52,186 nt of DNA from Bacteroidota bacterium (GCA_027593175.1 JAQCJI010000010.1:1-52186), one strand, 5' to 3'. Shown: positions 33,002 through 42,513, counted from the stretch's first letter. Notes: a model not told the origin generated them from the sequence alone. Translations and numbers: made by a program.

Positions 33002-35419
33002 ATGAAAATATCCATCAATAGACTCAAGGAATACCTTTATTTGAATGAAAGTCCAGCTGAGATTGCAGCGCTACTCACCCAGTTGGGACTTGAAGTAGAG
33101 CGCCTTGATTCCTTTGTGTCTGTGCCTGGAGGATTAGAGGGTCTGGTGATTGGAGAGGTGCTTACCTGTGTCAAGCATCCCGAAGCAGATAAATTGAGCC
33201 TCACCACAGTGGACATTGGACAGGATCAGCCCTCCCAAATTGTATGCGGAGCTTCAAATGTAGCAGCAGGACAGAAAGTAGTGGTTGCCACGGTAGGAGC
33301 TACCCTATATTCCAGTACGGGAGAACCCTTTGAAATCAAAAAAGCAAAAATACGAGGCCAACTATCTGAAGGGATGATTTGTGCGGAAGACGAGATTGGC
33401 ATTGGGACTTCCCATGATGGAATCATCGTTTTAGATACAGATCTACCCAACGGAAGTCTTGCGTCCGCCTACTTTGAAGTCACCCAAGACCTTATTTTAG
33501 AAATTGGGCTTACGCCTAATCGCGCAGATGCGGCCTCTCATTTGGGGGTTGCCAGGGACTTGAAAGTCCTATTGCGGAGATCCTTGTGTTTGCCGGTAGA
33601 GCCCTCCATCCAAGTGGAAGCGCAAGGCCCTTCCCTCGAGGTGGTCGTGGACCAAACTGCCGATTGCCCCCGCTATGCAGGGATTGTGCTGAATGGTATT
33701 CATGTAAAACCCTCACCCCAGTGGCTTCAGCATTTCCTCCGTTCCTTGGGCTTGGAACCCATCAACAATGTGGTCGACATCACTAACTATATCCTGCATG
33801 ACCTTGGGCAGCCGTTGCATGCATTCGATACCTCTAAAATTCGGGATGGACAAATCCGGGTAGGGAAGCTTCCAAAGGGGAGCACCTTTGTGACTCTGGA
33901 TGGAAAGGAACGAAAACTAGCTGGCGAAGAGCTCATGATCTGTGATTCGAGGGGGGGCATGTGCATTGCGGGAATTTTTGGAGGAAGTGAATCGGGCGTC
34001 TCGGATCAAACTACGAGTATATTTTTAGAGTCGGCCCATTTCGCTCCAGATGTGATTCGTAAGGGCTCACAACTACATGGATTGAAGACAGATGCTTCTT
34101 TTCGATTTGAGCGTGGGACAGACCCAAATATGCCAGTTTATGCGTTGAAGCAAGCAGTGATTCTCTTGCAGCGGTATGCTGGCGCAAAAATCGCTTCGGA
34201 GCTAATTGATATTTATCCAGAGCCAAAAGGCGATACACAGATTGAGGTAAGTTTCGGGCACATCAACCGGCTTATTGGTAAAGTAATTGATCCAGAGGAA
34301 GTAGTAGCGATTTTAGAAGGTTTAGATATCGCTGTGTCAGCACGAACTGAGGCAGGATTTGTGGCTACGGTGAAGCCTTACCGCGTAGATGTTACTAGGG
34401 AGGCAGATATCATTGAGGAGGTCTTGCGTATCCATGGCTTCCAGCAGGTGCCTCTTTCCGAAAAGCTTAGCGCCGATTTCTTGGCCGAACACCCGGTAAA
34501 GGATGTGGCGAAGTTACAGTACCGTCTCAGCGAGATGCTCGCCAATCAAGGCTACTTTGAGATGGTAACCAATAGCTTGACCAGCCCCAAGTACGTTGAA
34601 AAAGCAGGATTTTTGGATGCGAGTAGCACGGTGGAGATCTACAATAAACTTAGTGAGGACCTAGGGGTGATGCGCCAGACCCTCCTTTTTTCAGGATTGG
34701 AGGTTTTGGCGTACAACATCAACAGAAGGCAAACTGACTTGAAGTGCTTTGAATTTGGTACAGTGTACCAGAAGAAAGCTGAAGGTGGCTACAAGGAGTC
34801 AAGACGGTTGGCAATTTTGCTGTCGGGCAATAGTTCTTCGGAGAGCTGGATTGCACCTGCCAAGCCTTTTGCTTTTTCGGATGTCTACGCGACCGTGACC
34901 CAGATCTTGGAGCGGGTGCATGTGGAGGCGAGTCAAGTGGAGGTGATCGAAACGGCACCTTTTTCATACGGATTAAGTCTGAAGCTGGGTGAAAAGGTGG
35001 TTGCAACCTTGGGATTGGTGGAAGAAAAGGGACTCAAGTTGGCCGAAGTAAGGCAAGAAGTTTGGTATGCTGAATTGGACTGGGACTTGTTGGCCAAGAA
35101 GTCTTCAGGGCTAAAAAAATTCGAAGAGCTCTCCAAGTTTCCTGAGGTGCGTCGAGACCTTTCTTTGGTAATCGACCAGGAACTTTCGTTTGATCATGTC
35201 AAAAAAGTTGCTGAAAAGGCTGGAGGGAAACTATTGAAGCGGATGGATGTATTTGATGTCTATCAGGGAGATAAGTTGGGACAGGGAAAAAAAGCCTACG
35301 CCTTGAGCTTTATTCTTCAAGATCAAGAAAATACATTGACCGATAAGGAAATTGAAAAAACTATGAGTAACTTGATTCATGCCTTTCAAAATCAAGTGGG
35401 GGCAATTATCCGAAGCTAA
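33002..35419 (+). CDS. pheT: Phenylalanine--tRNA ligase beta subunit
   Basis: 805 residues, normal for the bacterial beta subunit. An N-terminal EMAP-like tRNA-binding domain spans about 40-155 (VIGEVLTCVKHPEADKLSLTTV). The B3/B4 editing domain (EPINNVVDITNYILHDLGQPLHAFD), B5, the core catalytic-like fold and a C-terminal ferredoxin-fold anticodon-binding domain (KFPEVRRDLSLVID, LFDVY-like VFDVYQGD) follow in order. The partner gene pheS is not in this window. The next gene starts 3 nt after its stop, so it leads a pheT-orf-zapA-rny transcript. Confidence 0.97.
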   Translation: MKISINRLKEYLYLNESPAEIAALLTQLGLEVERLDSFVSVPGGLEGLVIGEVLTCVKHPEADKLSLTTVDIGQDQPSQIVCGASNVAAGQKVVVATVGATLYSSTGEPFEIKKAKIRGQLSEGMICAEDEIGIGTSHDGIIVLDTDLPNGSLASAYFEVTQDLILEIGLTPNRADAASHLGVARDLKVLLRRSLCLPVEPSIQVEAQGPSLEVVVDQTADCPRYAGIVLNGIHVKPSPQWLQHFLRSLGLEPINNVVDITNYILHDLGQPLHAFDTSKIRDGQIRVGKLPKGSTFVTLDGKERKLAGEELMICDSRGGMCIAGIFGGSESGVSDQTTSIFLESAHFAPDVIRKGSQLHGLKTDASFRFERGTDPNMPVYALKQAVILLQRYAGAKIASELIDIYPEPKGDTQIEVSFGHINRLIGKVIDPEEVVAILEGLDIAVSARTEAGFVATVKPYRVDVTREADIIEEVLRIHGFQQVPLSEKLSADFLAEHPVKDVAKLQYRLSEMLANQGYFEMVTNSLTSPKYVEKAGFLDASSTVEIYNKLSEDLGVMRQTLLFSGLEVLAYNINRRQTDLKCFEFGTVYQKKAEGGYKESRRLAILLSGNSSSESWIAPAKPFAFSDVYATVTQILERVHVEASQVEVIETAPFSYGLSLKLGEKVVATLGLVEEKGLKLAEVRQEVWYAELDWDLLAKKSSGLKKFEELSKFPEVRRDLSLVIDQELSFDHVKKVAEKAGGKLLKRMDVFDVYQGDKLGQGKKAYALSFILQDQENTLTDKEIEKTMSNLIHAFQNQVGAIIRS

Positions 35420-35422
35420 GTT

Positions 35423-35707
35423 ATGATTCACGAGGAATTACAAAATCTTGAAAAACTTTCTGTTCAGGTTAGTAAAAAGGTAGAGGCCTTGACTGCTGAA
35501 AATGAGCAGCTAAATTCAAGGTTGGCGGTGCTTGAACAGCAGGTTCAAGAGAAGGAAGTCGCCCTTGACCATTTTAAAAATAAGATTAAAATTAGTAACA
35601 TTGTGTACAACCAACCGGTAAGCCCTGAGGATACTGGCGAAATGAGTGACTTAATCAATTCCTATATACAAGAAATCGATCAGTTGATTACCTACCTATC
35701 CGAATAA
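35423..35707 (+). CDS. Small coiled-coil protein of unknown function, next to ZapA
   Basis: 94 residues, not assigned to a named family. Residues 5-55 form a strong coiled coil with heptad-spaced Leu, Val and Ile (LEKLSVQVSKKVEALTAE, then LNSRLAVLEQQVQEKEV). The C-terminal 35 residues (SPEDTGEMSDLINSYIQEID) look helical and acidic. It lies between pheT (3-nt gap) and zapA (1-nt gap), so it should be made together with ZapA. A ZapB-like partner of ZapA in division is a plausible guess from size, shape and position only. Confidence 0.8.
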   Translation: MIHEELQNLEKLSVQVSKKVEALTAENEQLNSRLAVLEQQVQEKEVALDHFKNKIKISNIVYNQPVSPEDTGEMSDLINSYIQEIDQLITYLSE

Positions 35708-35708
35708 T

Positions 35709-35993
35709 ATGGAGACATTAGCCATTAAGGTAAAAATCGGAGATAGGGAATATCCCATGCGTGTAAAGCCCGAAGATGAGGGCAAAATCCGTCATGCTGG
35801 GCGGGTGATCAATGAGAAGCTAAGAAAGTATAAATCTGAGTTTGGCTTGGATGATTCCATTGATTTATTGGCCATGGCGGCCTTTGATTGCATGGTGGAA
35901 TCCTTAGAGAAAAATGCAGGAAATGCGGAAGATAGCGAACATATTCAGCGCAGTCTTGCCCATATATCAGCCTTGCTCGCCAAGGCTGTTTGA
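35709..35993 (+). CDS. zapA: Cell division protein ZapA
   Basis: 94 residues. The N-terminal beta-rich domain (LAIKVKIGDREYPMRVKPEDEGKIRHAGRVINEKL) and the C-terminal helix are standard for ZapA, which bundles and crosslinks FtsZ filaments at the division site. The helix includes MAAFDCMVESLEKN. It is translated one nucleotide after the coiled-coil gene. A hairpin at its very end precedes rny. Confidence 0.93.
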   Translation: METLAIKVKIGDREYPMRVKPEDEGKIRHAGRVINEKLRKYKSEFGLDDSIDLLAMAAFDCMVESLEKNAGNAEDSEHIQRSLAHISALLAKAV

Positions 35994-36006
35994 GATTAAG
36001 TTTTTT
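35968..36006 (+). terminator. Hairpin at the zapA 3' end with delayed T run
   Basis: CAGCCTTG (35968-35975) and CAAGGCTG (35981-35988) form a perfect 8-bp stem with a 5-nt loop inside the last zapA codons, and six T follow at 36001-36006. The T run is 12 nt away, so termination would be weak; it may instead protect or process the RNA before rny. Confidence 0.4.
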
Positions 36007-36057
36007 CATTTTGCTAATTTCCGGTGCCGGTAGGTGAACATTTATATATTCACAACT

Positions 36058-37623
36058 ATGGACGCACTTGTATTTAACATCCTAGCAGCCCTTTCAGGGC
36101 TTGGAGTAGGAACTGCCTTAACCGGCCTTTTTTTAAAAAGTAAACATGCTAAGCAGGAGGATGAGACCAAAGATCGGATTAAATCCATGCTTAGAGAGGC
36201 GGAATTGACCGCCGAAACCATCAAAAAAGACCGCATGCTGGAGGCCAAGGAAAAGTACTTGAAGCTAAAGGCAGAGTTTGATGAGGAGCATAATACCAAG
36301 AAAAACCTGATTATCACCAACGAAAATAAGGTGAAGCAAATGCAGCAGCAGGTCGCCAATGAGCAGGAAAATGTCAAGCGAAGAGAAGCAGAGCTCGACA
36401 GCAAAAAAGAAAATTTAACTGCTCAGCTACATGCCGTACAGGTGAAAAAAGAAGAACTGGATCGCGTCACCAATAAGCGTATTGCAGACTTGGAAAAATT
36501 AGCTGGGCTAAGCAGAGATGAAGCGAGAGAGCAATTGGTGAGCCTACTTACCGAAGAGGCTCAGACTAAGGCTTCCTCCCAGATCAAGGACATTCTAGAT
36601 GAAGCCAAGCTGACTGCGACCAAGCAGGCCAAAAAGATCGTATTGGACACCATTCAGCGTACCGCCACAGAGCATGCAGTCGAAAATTGTGTGTCGGTTT
36701 TCAACATTGAAAGCGACGACATCAAAGGTAAAATCATCGGTAGAGAAGGGCGGAATATTCGTGCACTAGAAGCAGCTACGGGGGTAGAAATTGTAGTAGA
36801 CGATACCCCTGAAGCGATCATCATCTCTGGATTTGATCCGGTACGAAGAGAGATTGCGCGCCTTTCCTTGCACCGTTTGGTTCAGGATGGTCGAATCCAC
36901 CCTGCTCGTATTGAAGAGGTAGTTGCGAAAACAGAAAAGAATATCGAGGAAGAAATTAATGAGATCGGTGAAAGAACCTGTATTGATCTCGGCATACATG
37001 GCCTGCACCCTGAATTGATCAAGATGGTGGGCCGGATGCGTTTCCGTTCCTCCTATGGACAAAACTTACTCCAGCACTCCAGAGAAGTGGCCAAGTTGGC
37101 CGCTACCATGGCTGCTGAAATGGGGCTCAATGCCAAGCTTGCCAAGCGTGCCGGCCTCTTGCATGACATTGGTAAGGTATGGCCGGAGGAGCAGGAATTG
37201 CCTCACGCCCTCCTAGGCATGGAGCTGGCCAAGCGCTACAAGGAGCATCCTGAAATTTGCAATGCTATTGGAGCACACCACGATGAAATCGAAATGACTT
37301 CAATGATATCACCTATCGTGCAGGCTTCTGATGCGATTTCTGGATCGCGCCCTGGTGCCCGCCGCGAAATCATGGATAGCTATGTCAAGCGCCTCAAGGA
37401 GCTGGAAGAGCTAGCATTGAATTTTGATGGGGTCAACAAGTGCTTTGCCATGCAGGCAGGAAGAGAGTTGAGAATCTTGGTCGATGCAGACAATGTAGAC
37501 GATCAGAAGGCAAGTCAGCTTTCTTTCGATATATCCCAAAAAATCGAAAAAGAAATGCAGTATCCAGGTCAAATCAAGGTGACTGTCATTCGAGAAATGA
37601 GAGTGGTCAACTACGCCAGATAA
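36058..37623 (+). CDS. rny: Ribonuclease Y
   Basis: 521 residues from the ATG at 36058; a GTG at 36034 in the same frame is less likely because the TM helix then follows in the usual place. The N-terminal membrane anchor (about 1-25) is followed by a long coiled coil (about 35-160), a KH domain with [16 protein letters not shown] near 223-238, and an HD domain with HDIGK and AHHDE. RNase Y is a membrane-bound endoribonuclease that starts mRNA decay in organisms lacking RNase E. It is the last gene of the pheT cluster and ends at a strong bidirectional terminator. Confidence 0.96.
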   Translation: MDALVFNILAALSGLGVGTALTGLFLKSKHAKQEDETKDRIKSMLREAELTAETIKKDRMLEAKEKYLKLKAEFDEEHNTKKNLIITNENKVKQMQQQVANEQENVKRREAELDSKKENLTAQLHAVQVKKEELDRVTNKRIADLEKLAGLSRDEAREQLVSLLTEEAQTKASSQIKDILDEAKLTATKQAKKIVLDTIQRTATEHAVENCVSVFNIESDDIKGKIIGREGRNIRALEAATGVEIVVDDTPEAIIISGFDPVRREIARLSLHRLVQDGRIHPARIEEVVAKTEKNIEEEINEIGERTCIDLGIHGLHPELIKMVGRMRFRSSYGQNLLQHSREVAKLAATMAAEMGLNAKLAKRAGLLHDIGKVWPEEQELPHALLGMELAKRYKEHPEICNAIGAHHDEIEMTSMISPIVQASDAISGSRPGARREIMDSYVKRLKELEELALNFDGVNKCFAMQAGRELRILVDADNVDDQKASQLSFDISQKIEKEMQYPGQIKVTVIREMRVVNYAR

Positions 37624-37638
37624 GGCTTTCATTTAAGC

Positions 37639-37680
37639 GCATAAAAAAAAGCAATTCATTCGAATTGCTTTTTTTTATGC
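37639..37680. terminator. Bidirectional terminator between rny and an ABC-F gene
   Basis: An almost perfect 18-bp stem: GCATAAAAAAAAGCAATTC paired with GAATTGCTTTTTTTTATGC, with a 4-nt loop. The A and T tracts within the stem give a U run in both directions. Confidence 0.9.
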
Positions 37681-37695
37681 GGTCTGTAGATCTGG

Positions 37696-39330
37696 TTACT
37701 TGCGCTCCACTTCGCGTAAATTTTCTAGCTTTTTGTTTTTCAAGAACCCATTGATATCATCAAAGTGCTCCCGCACCCGCTTGTTGCCAAATTCAAAGAC
37801 CTTGGTGGCTAGACCATCCACGAAATCTCGATCGTGCGATACTAGGATGAGTGTGCCATCAAAAGCCTTGAGGGCATCTTTGACAATGTCCTTGGTCTTC
37901 ATATCCAGATGGTTGGTCGGTTCATCGAGAATCAGGAAGTTGACTGGCTGCAATAGGAGTTTGATCATTGCCAAACGAGTTTTTTCACCACCAGAAAGCA
38001 CCTTTACTTTTTTATTGATGTCGTCGCCCTTAAACATGAAGGCCCCCAGTATATCTTTTATTTTGGTTCGGATCTCTCCTACAGCCAGCTGATCGATGGT
38101 TTCAAAGATGCTCAGTGTTTCGTCGAGGAGGGAGGCTTGATTTTGAGCAAAATAGCCGATAAAGGTATTGTGTCCCAACTCGCACTTTCCTTTAAAATCG
38201 ATTTGGCCCATGATGGCCTTGATCATCGTGGATTTTCCCTCTCCATTTTTACCTACAAAGGCTACCTTCTGTCCCTGCTCGATGGTCATGGATGCTTGGT
38301 GGAATACGACATCGCCTCCATAGCTTTTGCTCATGTCCTCTACGGTCACCGGGTATTTTCCGGAGCGAGGCGATGGAGGAAACCGAAGCTTCAGTGCAGA
38401 GGTATCCACTTCGTCGACTTCAATTATCTCCAACTTTTCGAGCATTTTCACACGGGACTGTACCTGTAAGGTTTTGGAATAGGTACCCTTAAATCGATCG
38501 ATAAACTGGGTGGTATCTGCTATGAATCGCTGCTGCTCCTCGTAGTGTTTTTGTTGTTGCTCCCGTCGCTCTTTGCGAAGTTCGAGGTAGTGGCTGTATT
38601 TGGCCTTGTAATCGTAAATACGTCCCATGGTCACCTCTATGGTTCGTGAGGTGATGTTGTCTACAAAGGCCCGGTCGTGGGAAATCACTACAACGGCTTT
38701 GGCTTTGGTCAATAAAAATTCTTCCAGCCATTGGATAGATTCGATGTCCAGATGGTTGGTGGGCTCATCGAGAAGGATGAGGTCTGGATTTTGCAATAGA
38801 ATCTTCGCAAGCTCAATTCGCATTCTCCATCCACCCGAAAATTCGGAAGTGGAGCGTGTGAAATCTTCCCGAGGGAAGCCCAATCCCAGCAATACTTTTT
38901 CAACGGCCGCCTCGTAGTTGATCTCCTCAATAGCATAATATTTCTCACTTAGTTCAGACACTTTCTCAATGAGCTTGTAATACTCCTCTGATTCGTAGTC
39001 CGTACGGATGGTCAACTGCTCGTTGATGGCCTCAATTTCTTCCTTCATGCTTAGGTAGGAAGCAAATGCCTTGGAGGCTTCTTCCATGACCGTACAGTCA
39101 TCGGCAGTCAGCAAGTGCTGAGGCAGGTAAGCTACCACATATCCTTTTGGGGCAGATACCGAACCTGAACTTGGTTTGTTTACCCCAGCAATAATTTTAA
39201 GGAGGGTAGATTTTCCAGCTCCATTCTTACCCATTAGGGCGATTTTATCACTTTCATTGATGTTGAAGGTGATGTTGCTGAAGAGTGGGCTGCCGCCATG
39301 AATAACGGACACATTGTCTACTGAAATCAT
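37696..39330 (-). CDS. ABC-F family ATP-binding cassette protein
   Basis: 544 residues from the Met at 39330 (MISVDNVSVIHGGSPLFSNI), which is where ABC-F homology begins; the frame is open about 117 codons further upstream, but that part has no likeness and covers the promoter and an unrelated gene scrap. Two ABC cassettes carry Walker A GKNGAGKST and GKNGEGKST, signatures FSGGWRMR and LSGGEKTR, and Walker B LILLDEPTNHLD and LILDEPTNHLD. A charged linker joins them. It belongs to the YbiT/YfmR-like group rather than EttA. Such proteins act on the ribosome during difficult translation or assembly. Confidence 0.94.
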   Translation of the reverse strand: MISVDNVSVIHGGSPLFSNITFNINESDKIALMGKNGAGKSTLLKIIAGVNKPSSGSVSAPKGYVVAYLPQHLLTADDCTVMEEASKAFASYLSMKEEIEAINEQLTIRTDYESEEYYKLIEKVSELSEKYYAIEEINYEAAVEKVLLGLGFPREDFTRSTSEFSGGWRMRIELAKILLQNPDLILLDEPTNHLDIESIQWLEEFLLTKAKAVVVISHDRAFVDNITSRTIEVTMGRIYDYKAKYSHYLELRKERREQQQKHYEEQQRFIADTTQFIDRFKGTYSKTLQVQSRVKMLEKLEIIEVDEVDTSALKLRFPPSPRSGKYPVTVEDMSKSYGGDVVFHQASMTIEQGQKVAFVGKNGEGKSTMIKAIMGQIDFKGKCELGHNTFIGYFAQNQASLLDETLSIFETIDQLAVGEIRTKIKDILGAFMFKGDDINKKVKVLSGGEKTRLAMIKLLLQPVNFLILDEPTNHLDMKTKDIVKDALKAFDGTLILVSHDRDFVDGLATKVFEFGNKRVREHFDDINGFLKNKKLENLREVERK

Positions 39331-39350
39331 AGGAACGTGAAATTGAGCTG

Positions 39351-39358
39351 CAAAGGTA
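39351..39358 (-). promoter_or_regulatory. Promoter -7 box of the ABC-F gene (TACCTTTG)
   Basis: An exact TAnnTTTG match on the minus strand, 20 nt upstream of the ABC-F start codon. It supports the short start at 39330. Confidence 0.55.
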
Positions 39359-39483
39359 GTTATTCGGTTCTTTGAAAATTCATTCCCAGCTAAAATAGTG
39401 GGTAATGGCAAGGGATTGGGCAAGGAGCACCGGGAGTATACTTCCTTAGATTCCAAGTAAAAATAAGGTTGCAGGAGTAAAGC

Positions 39484-39690
39484 ATGTGCACAGTTGAAAT
39501 TATAAACTTGCCTTTGCGCCATGCCTTTGCACTTCCCGTCATGGGAGCAGTGATACAGTATTTGTTTGGAAGAATTACCGCTGAGTCCTGGACGGCTATT
39601 ATTCAAGCTCAGCGTGATTATTTTGGTGCTCACACCTACCAGCGAAAGGACGATCCGACTGGAAAATCTTACCACACGCAATGGACCTAA
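39484..39690 (+). pseudogene. 3' remnant of 6-phosphogluconate dehydrogenase
   Basis: The last 60-odd codons of this frame read as the C-terminus of decarboxylating 6-phosphogluconate dehydrogenase: IQAQRDYFGAHTYQRKD is the diagnostic family segment, and it is followed by YHTQWT and a stop. About 400 upstream codons of a normal gnd gene, including the cofactor and substrate sites, are absent; in their place are the ABC-F promoter and unrelated sequence. The normal stop and a terminator 22 nt later are preserved. A deletion that removed the 5' part of gnd is the simplest explanation. Confidence 0.75.
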
Positions 39691-39711
39691 GGGAACTTTA
39701 GTTTATTTAAA

Positions 39712-39737
39712 AAGCTGGACTAAATCCAGTTTTTTTG
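39712..39737 (+). terminator. Intrinsic terminator after the gnd remnant
   Basis: A CTGGA/TCCAG stem (extended to 8 bp by A-T and G-T pairs) with loop CTAAA, followed by seven T. It lies 22 nt after the remnant stop and is likely the old gnd terminator. Confidence 0.75.
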
Positions 39738-39850
39738 GGGATGACTTCCTTTCGAGGGCATCCCTAGTTTTGATTTATTTTCCATCAGCGGAGTTGCATT
39801 TGGCAAAACAAGGGTCGAACTTCAACCTCATCCAAGCTAACCACTGTACT

Positions 39851-41221
39851 ATGCCTGCAAAAGCAAGTTTGTTAACTTTCCTGGTCTTGCTCTTGTCTTC
39901 CCTGCTTTTTGCACAAGACTTGCTGCTTACAGGGGTGCATGTGGTCTCTGTAGAAACGGGGCAGGTTCTTGAAAACCATACGATACATGTTGCCAACGGA
40001 AAAATAAAGGCGATTATCCCTTCAGGTAATTTACCTAAAGAAAGTCAAAATATCCCTCGAATTGAGGGGAAAGGAGGCTTTATTTTTCCAGGCTTAGCCG
40101 AATTTCACGCGCACTTGCCTGTATCCACGGATGGTAGCACGCAGCTGCAAGAGGAATCCATGTGGTTGTATTTGGCTAATGGGGTCGTCCGTATTCGGAG
40201 TATGCTAGGACATCCCAGCCACTTGGAATTGAGGGAAAGGATCAATTCTGGGCAGCTGATGGGTCCAAGGATTGTGATTTCTGGCCCCTCGTTTAGTGCT
40301 ACGACTGTAACAGACCCGCAGCAGGCTGCAGCACGCGTGAGGGAACAAAAACAGGCGGGATACGACCACCTCAAAATCCACCCTGGACTTAAACTTGAGG
40401 AAATGTTAGTCATTGCACAAACAGCTAAGCAAGAACAAATTCCTTTTGGTGGACATGTACCCCTCGCGGTAGGGATTCGAAATGCTCTTCAAAGTGGTTT
40501 TAAATCGGTGGAGCATATCGATGGCTACATGGAAGGCTTGCTCCCTGCCTCCCTCACCATTGACCCCACCACCTCAGGACCTTTCAATCTCAACTTAGCG
40601 AGTCAGGTAGATTGGAGCAAGTTGCCCGAATTGATTCAGCTTACCTTAACTCAAGGAAGCTATCTTGCGCCTACCCTAACTCTTTTTGACCGCTATTTTG
40701 GATACATTCCTGCAGATACCTTTCGAGTAGCTCCAGAGATGAAGTATTTGCCAGGCCCCCTAATCCAGCAGTGGGTGAATACCAAAAAGCAATTGGAGCG
40801 AGCAGGAATGCTGGATAAGGAAAAAGTGGCTCCCTATCTTGCGTTTCGGAGAAAACTATTTATAGAGCTGCATCGCGCAGGGATTCCCATGCTGATGGCT
40901 TCGGATTCCCCACAGGTATTTAATGTGCCGGGCTTTTCCATCCATCACGAGATCGCCCTGATGTCCGAGGCAGGGATGTCCAATCTTGAAATCTTAAAAA
41001 CAGGCTCCATAGTGCCTGCGCAGTACATAGGAACTGGAAGCAGTTGGGGACAGGTAAAAGAAGGGTTTGATGCTGACTTTGTGTTGGTGGAAAACAATCC
41101 CCTCCATGATCTAAAGACCCTTCAAAAACCCTTAGGAGTAGTCATCCGAGGGCAATGGATCGAGAGAAAAGAACTCCAAATCCAATTGGATCGAATCGAG
41201 AAAAACCACCTAAGAAATTGA
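39851..41221 (+). CDS. Secreted amidohydrolase family protein
   Basis: 456 residues from the ATG at 39851, which starts a clear signal peptide (MPAKASLLTFLVLLLSSLLFAQ). The open frame extends upstream through the gnd scrap, but that is not part of the gene. Metal-dependent hydrolase features are the HAH motif in EFHAHLP (near residue 82), His in GGHVP, His in VEHIDGY and Asp in MASDSP. The layout matches the imidazolonepropionase/prolidase-like amidohydrolases, which cut C-N bonds such as cyclic amides or dipeptides; the substrate is unknown. It lies 7 nt before the mutarotase gene. Confidence 0.88.
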   Translation: MPAKASLLTFLVLLLSSLLFAQDLLLTGVHVVSVETGQVLENHTIHVANGKIKAIIPSGNLPKESQNIPRIEGKGGFIFPGLAEFHAHLPVSTDGSTQLQEESMWLYLANGVVRIRSMLGHPSHLELRERINSGQLMGPRIVISGPSFSATTVTDPQQAAARVREQKQAGYDHLKIHPGLKLEEMLVIAQTAKQEQIPFGGHVPLAVGIRNALQSGFKSVEHIDGYMEGLLPASLTIDPTTSGPFNLNLASQVDWSKLPELIQLTLTQGSYLAPTLTLFDRYFGYIPADTFRVAPEMKYLPGPLIQQWVNTKKQLERAGMLDKEKVAPYLAFRRKLFIELHRAGIPMLMASDSPQVFNVPGFSIHHEIALMSEAGMSNLEILKTGSIVPAQYIGTGSSWGQVKEGFDADFVLVENNPLHDLKTLQKPLGVVIRGQWIERKELQIQLDRIEKNHLRN

Positions 41222-41228
41222 ACTGTTT

Positions 41229-42389
41229 ATGAAAAAGCACCTTATTCCTAGTTTAAATCTCCCTTTTTGCCAACTCCTACTTTTAGTTGCTTTAGCGATT
41301 AGTAGTTGTACCGCTCCTCCAAAACAAAATCCCAAATCAGTAACCACCACGTTTATGATTCAATCCGAATTGCTAACCGAATACCAAGGCCAGCCCGTTT
41401 ACCGCTATGTGTTAGACAACGGTACCATGCAAGTTGAACTCTCAAACTTTGGAGGGCTTGTTTACAAAATTCTAGCACCAGACCGGGACGGGAAGAAAGA
41501 GAATGTGGCCTTAACTTTGGATAGTATAGAAGATTTTTTGTCTAAAGAAAATCCTTTTTTTGGCTCTACCGCAGGAAGAGTGGCCAACCGAATTGCGAAT
41601 GCCCAATTCAAATTGGACGGAAAGACCTATGACCTGGCAAAGACCAATGGGGATAATCACCTTCATGGTGGATTAGTAGGGTTTAACAAGAAGGTGTGGA
41701 CACCAGAAACGTACTCCACTGACTCCACGGTAGGGGTCAGGATGACCTACCTCAGCCCAGACGGGGAAGAAGGCTATCCAGGCAACCTGCAAACGACGCT
41801 CTGGATGGAGCTACGAGCAGACAATACCTTGCGAATCCGATTTGAATCGACCGCGGATCAAGCCACCTTGGTCAACTTGACCAACCATACCTACTTCAAT
41901 CTTGGAGGCATGAAACGCGATGTTTTGGATCACGAAATTCAATTTTGGGCTGATGCCTACACGCCCATTGACGAGGAACTAATTCCTACCGGAGAGGTGA
42001 AGGATGTAGCGGGTAGCCCCTTTGATTTTCGTTCGCCAAAAATCTTGGGGGACCAAATTGCTGCTAATGGAGGAGGCTTTGATCACAACTTCGTGACCAA
42101 ACGTGAAAAATCAAACGACATGAAGCAGGTAGCCCGCGTGCGTCACCCCGAGAGCGGTCGCGTCCTAGAGATGTATTCAGACAATGTGGGTGTTCAATTC
42201 TACACGGGCAATTTTCTAAGCAAGTTTCCCGGCGCAGGGGGCCAAACCTACGATACCCATTGGGGCTTTTGTCTTGAGTCTCAAAATTGGCCCGATGCCA
42301 TCAATCATCCCAACTTTCCAAGACCTATACTTCGGCCTGGGGAAACCTACGCACATACCATCGACTACCGCTTTTCGGTAGAGGATTAA
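41229..42389 (+). CDS. Galactose mutarotase (aldose 1-epimerase), lipoprotein
   Basis: 386 residues. The N-terminus has a lipobox AISSC with lipid-modified Cys at residue 27, so it should be anchored in a membrane facing the periplasm. The mutarotase fold is recognised by NHLHGG and GFNKKVW, LTNHTYFNLGG with a catalytic His, GFDHNFV, and the catalytic Glu in CLESQNWPDA. It interconverts alpha and beta anomers of aldoses. The preceding amidohydrolase gene is 7 nt upstream, so they may be cotranscribed; no functional link is obvious. Confidence 0.93.
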   Translation: MKKHLIPSLNLPFCQLLLLVALAISSCTAPPKQNPKSVTTTFMIQSELLTEYQGQPVYRYVLDNGTMQVELSNFGGLVYKILAPDRDGKKENVALTLDSIEDFLSKENPFFGSTAGRVANRIANAQFKLDGKTYDLAKTNGDNHLHGGLVGFNKKVWTPETYSTDSTVGVRMTYLSPDGEEGYPGNLQTTLWMELRADNTLRIRFESTADQATLVNLTNHTYFNLGGMKRDVLDHEIQFWADAYTPIDEELIPTGEVKDVAGSPFDFRSPKILGDQIAANGGGFDHNFVTKREKSNDMKQVARVRHPESGRVLEMYSDNVGVQFYTGNFLSKFPGAGGQTYDTHWGFCLESQNWPDAINHPNFPRPILRPGETYAHTIDYRFSVED

Positions 42390-42404
42390 GTACATCGTCT
42401 TTTT

Positions 42405-42433
42405 CCCAAAGGATACAAAAAAGAACCTTTGGG
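42405..42433 (+). terminator. Possible terminator of the mutarotase gene
   Basis: A CCCAAAGG/CCTTTGGG perfect 8-bp stem with a 13-nt loop, 15 nt after the stop. The following sequence is not clearly U-rich, so the call is weak. Confidence 0.4.
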
Positions 42434-42513
42434 GGGTAATTTTCGTCTTCCTGCAAATCAAGCCAATTCGGCTTGGGTTAGGATTCAATTTGTCATTCAT
42501 TTTTAAAAAAAAC

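Noticed and set aside
37696-39681. A longer ABC-F frame with about 117 extra N-terminal residues
   Set aside because: The extra part has no ABC-F likeness, overlaps the gnd remnant on the other strand and covers a -7 box. The start at 39330 fits the family.
39566-39850. N-terminal extension of the amidohydrolase through the gnd remnant and its terminator
   Set aside because: A signal peptide starts at 39851 and the upstream codons are read through unrelated sequence.
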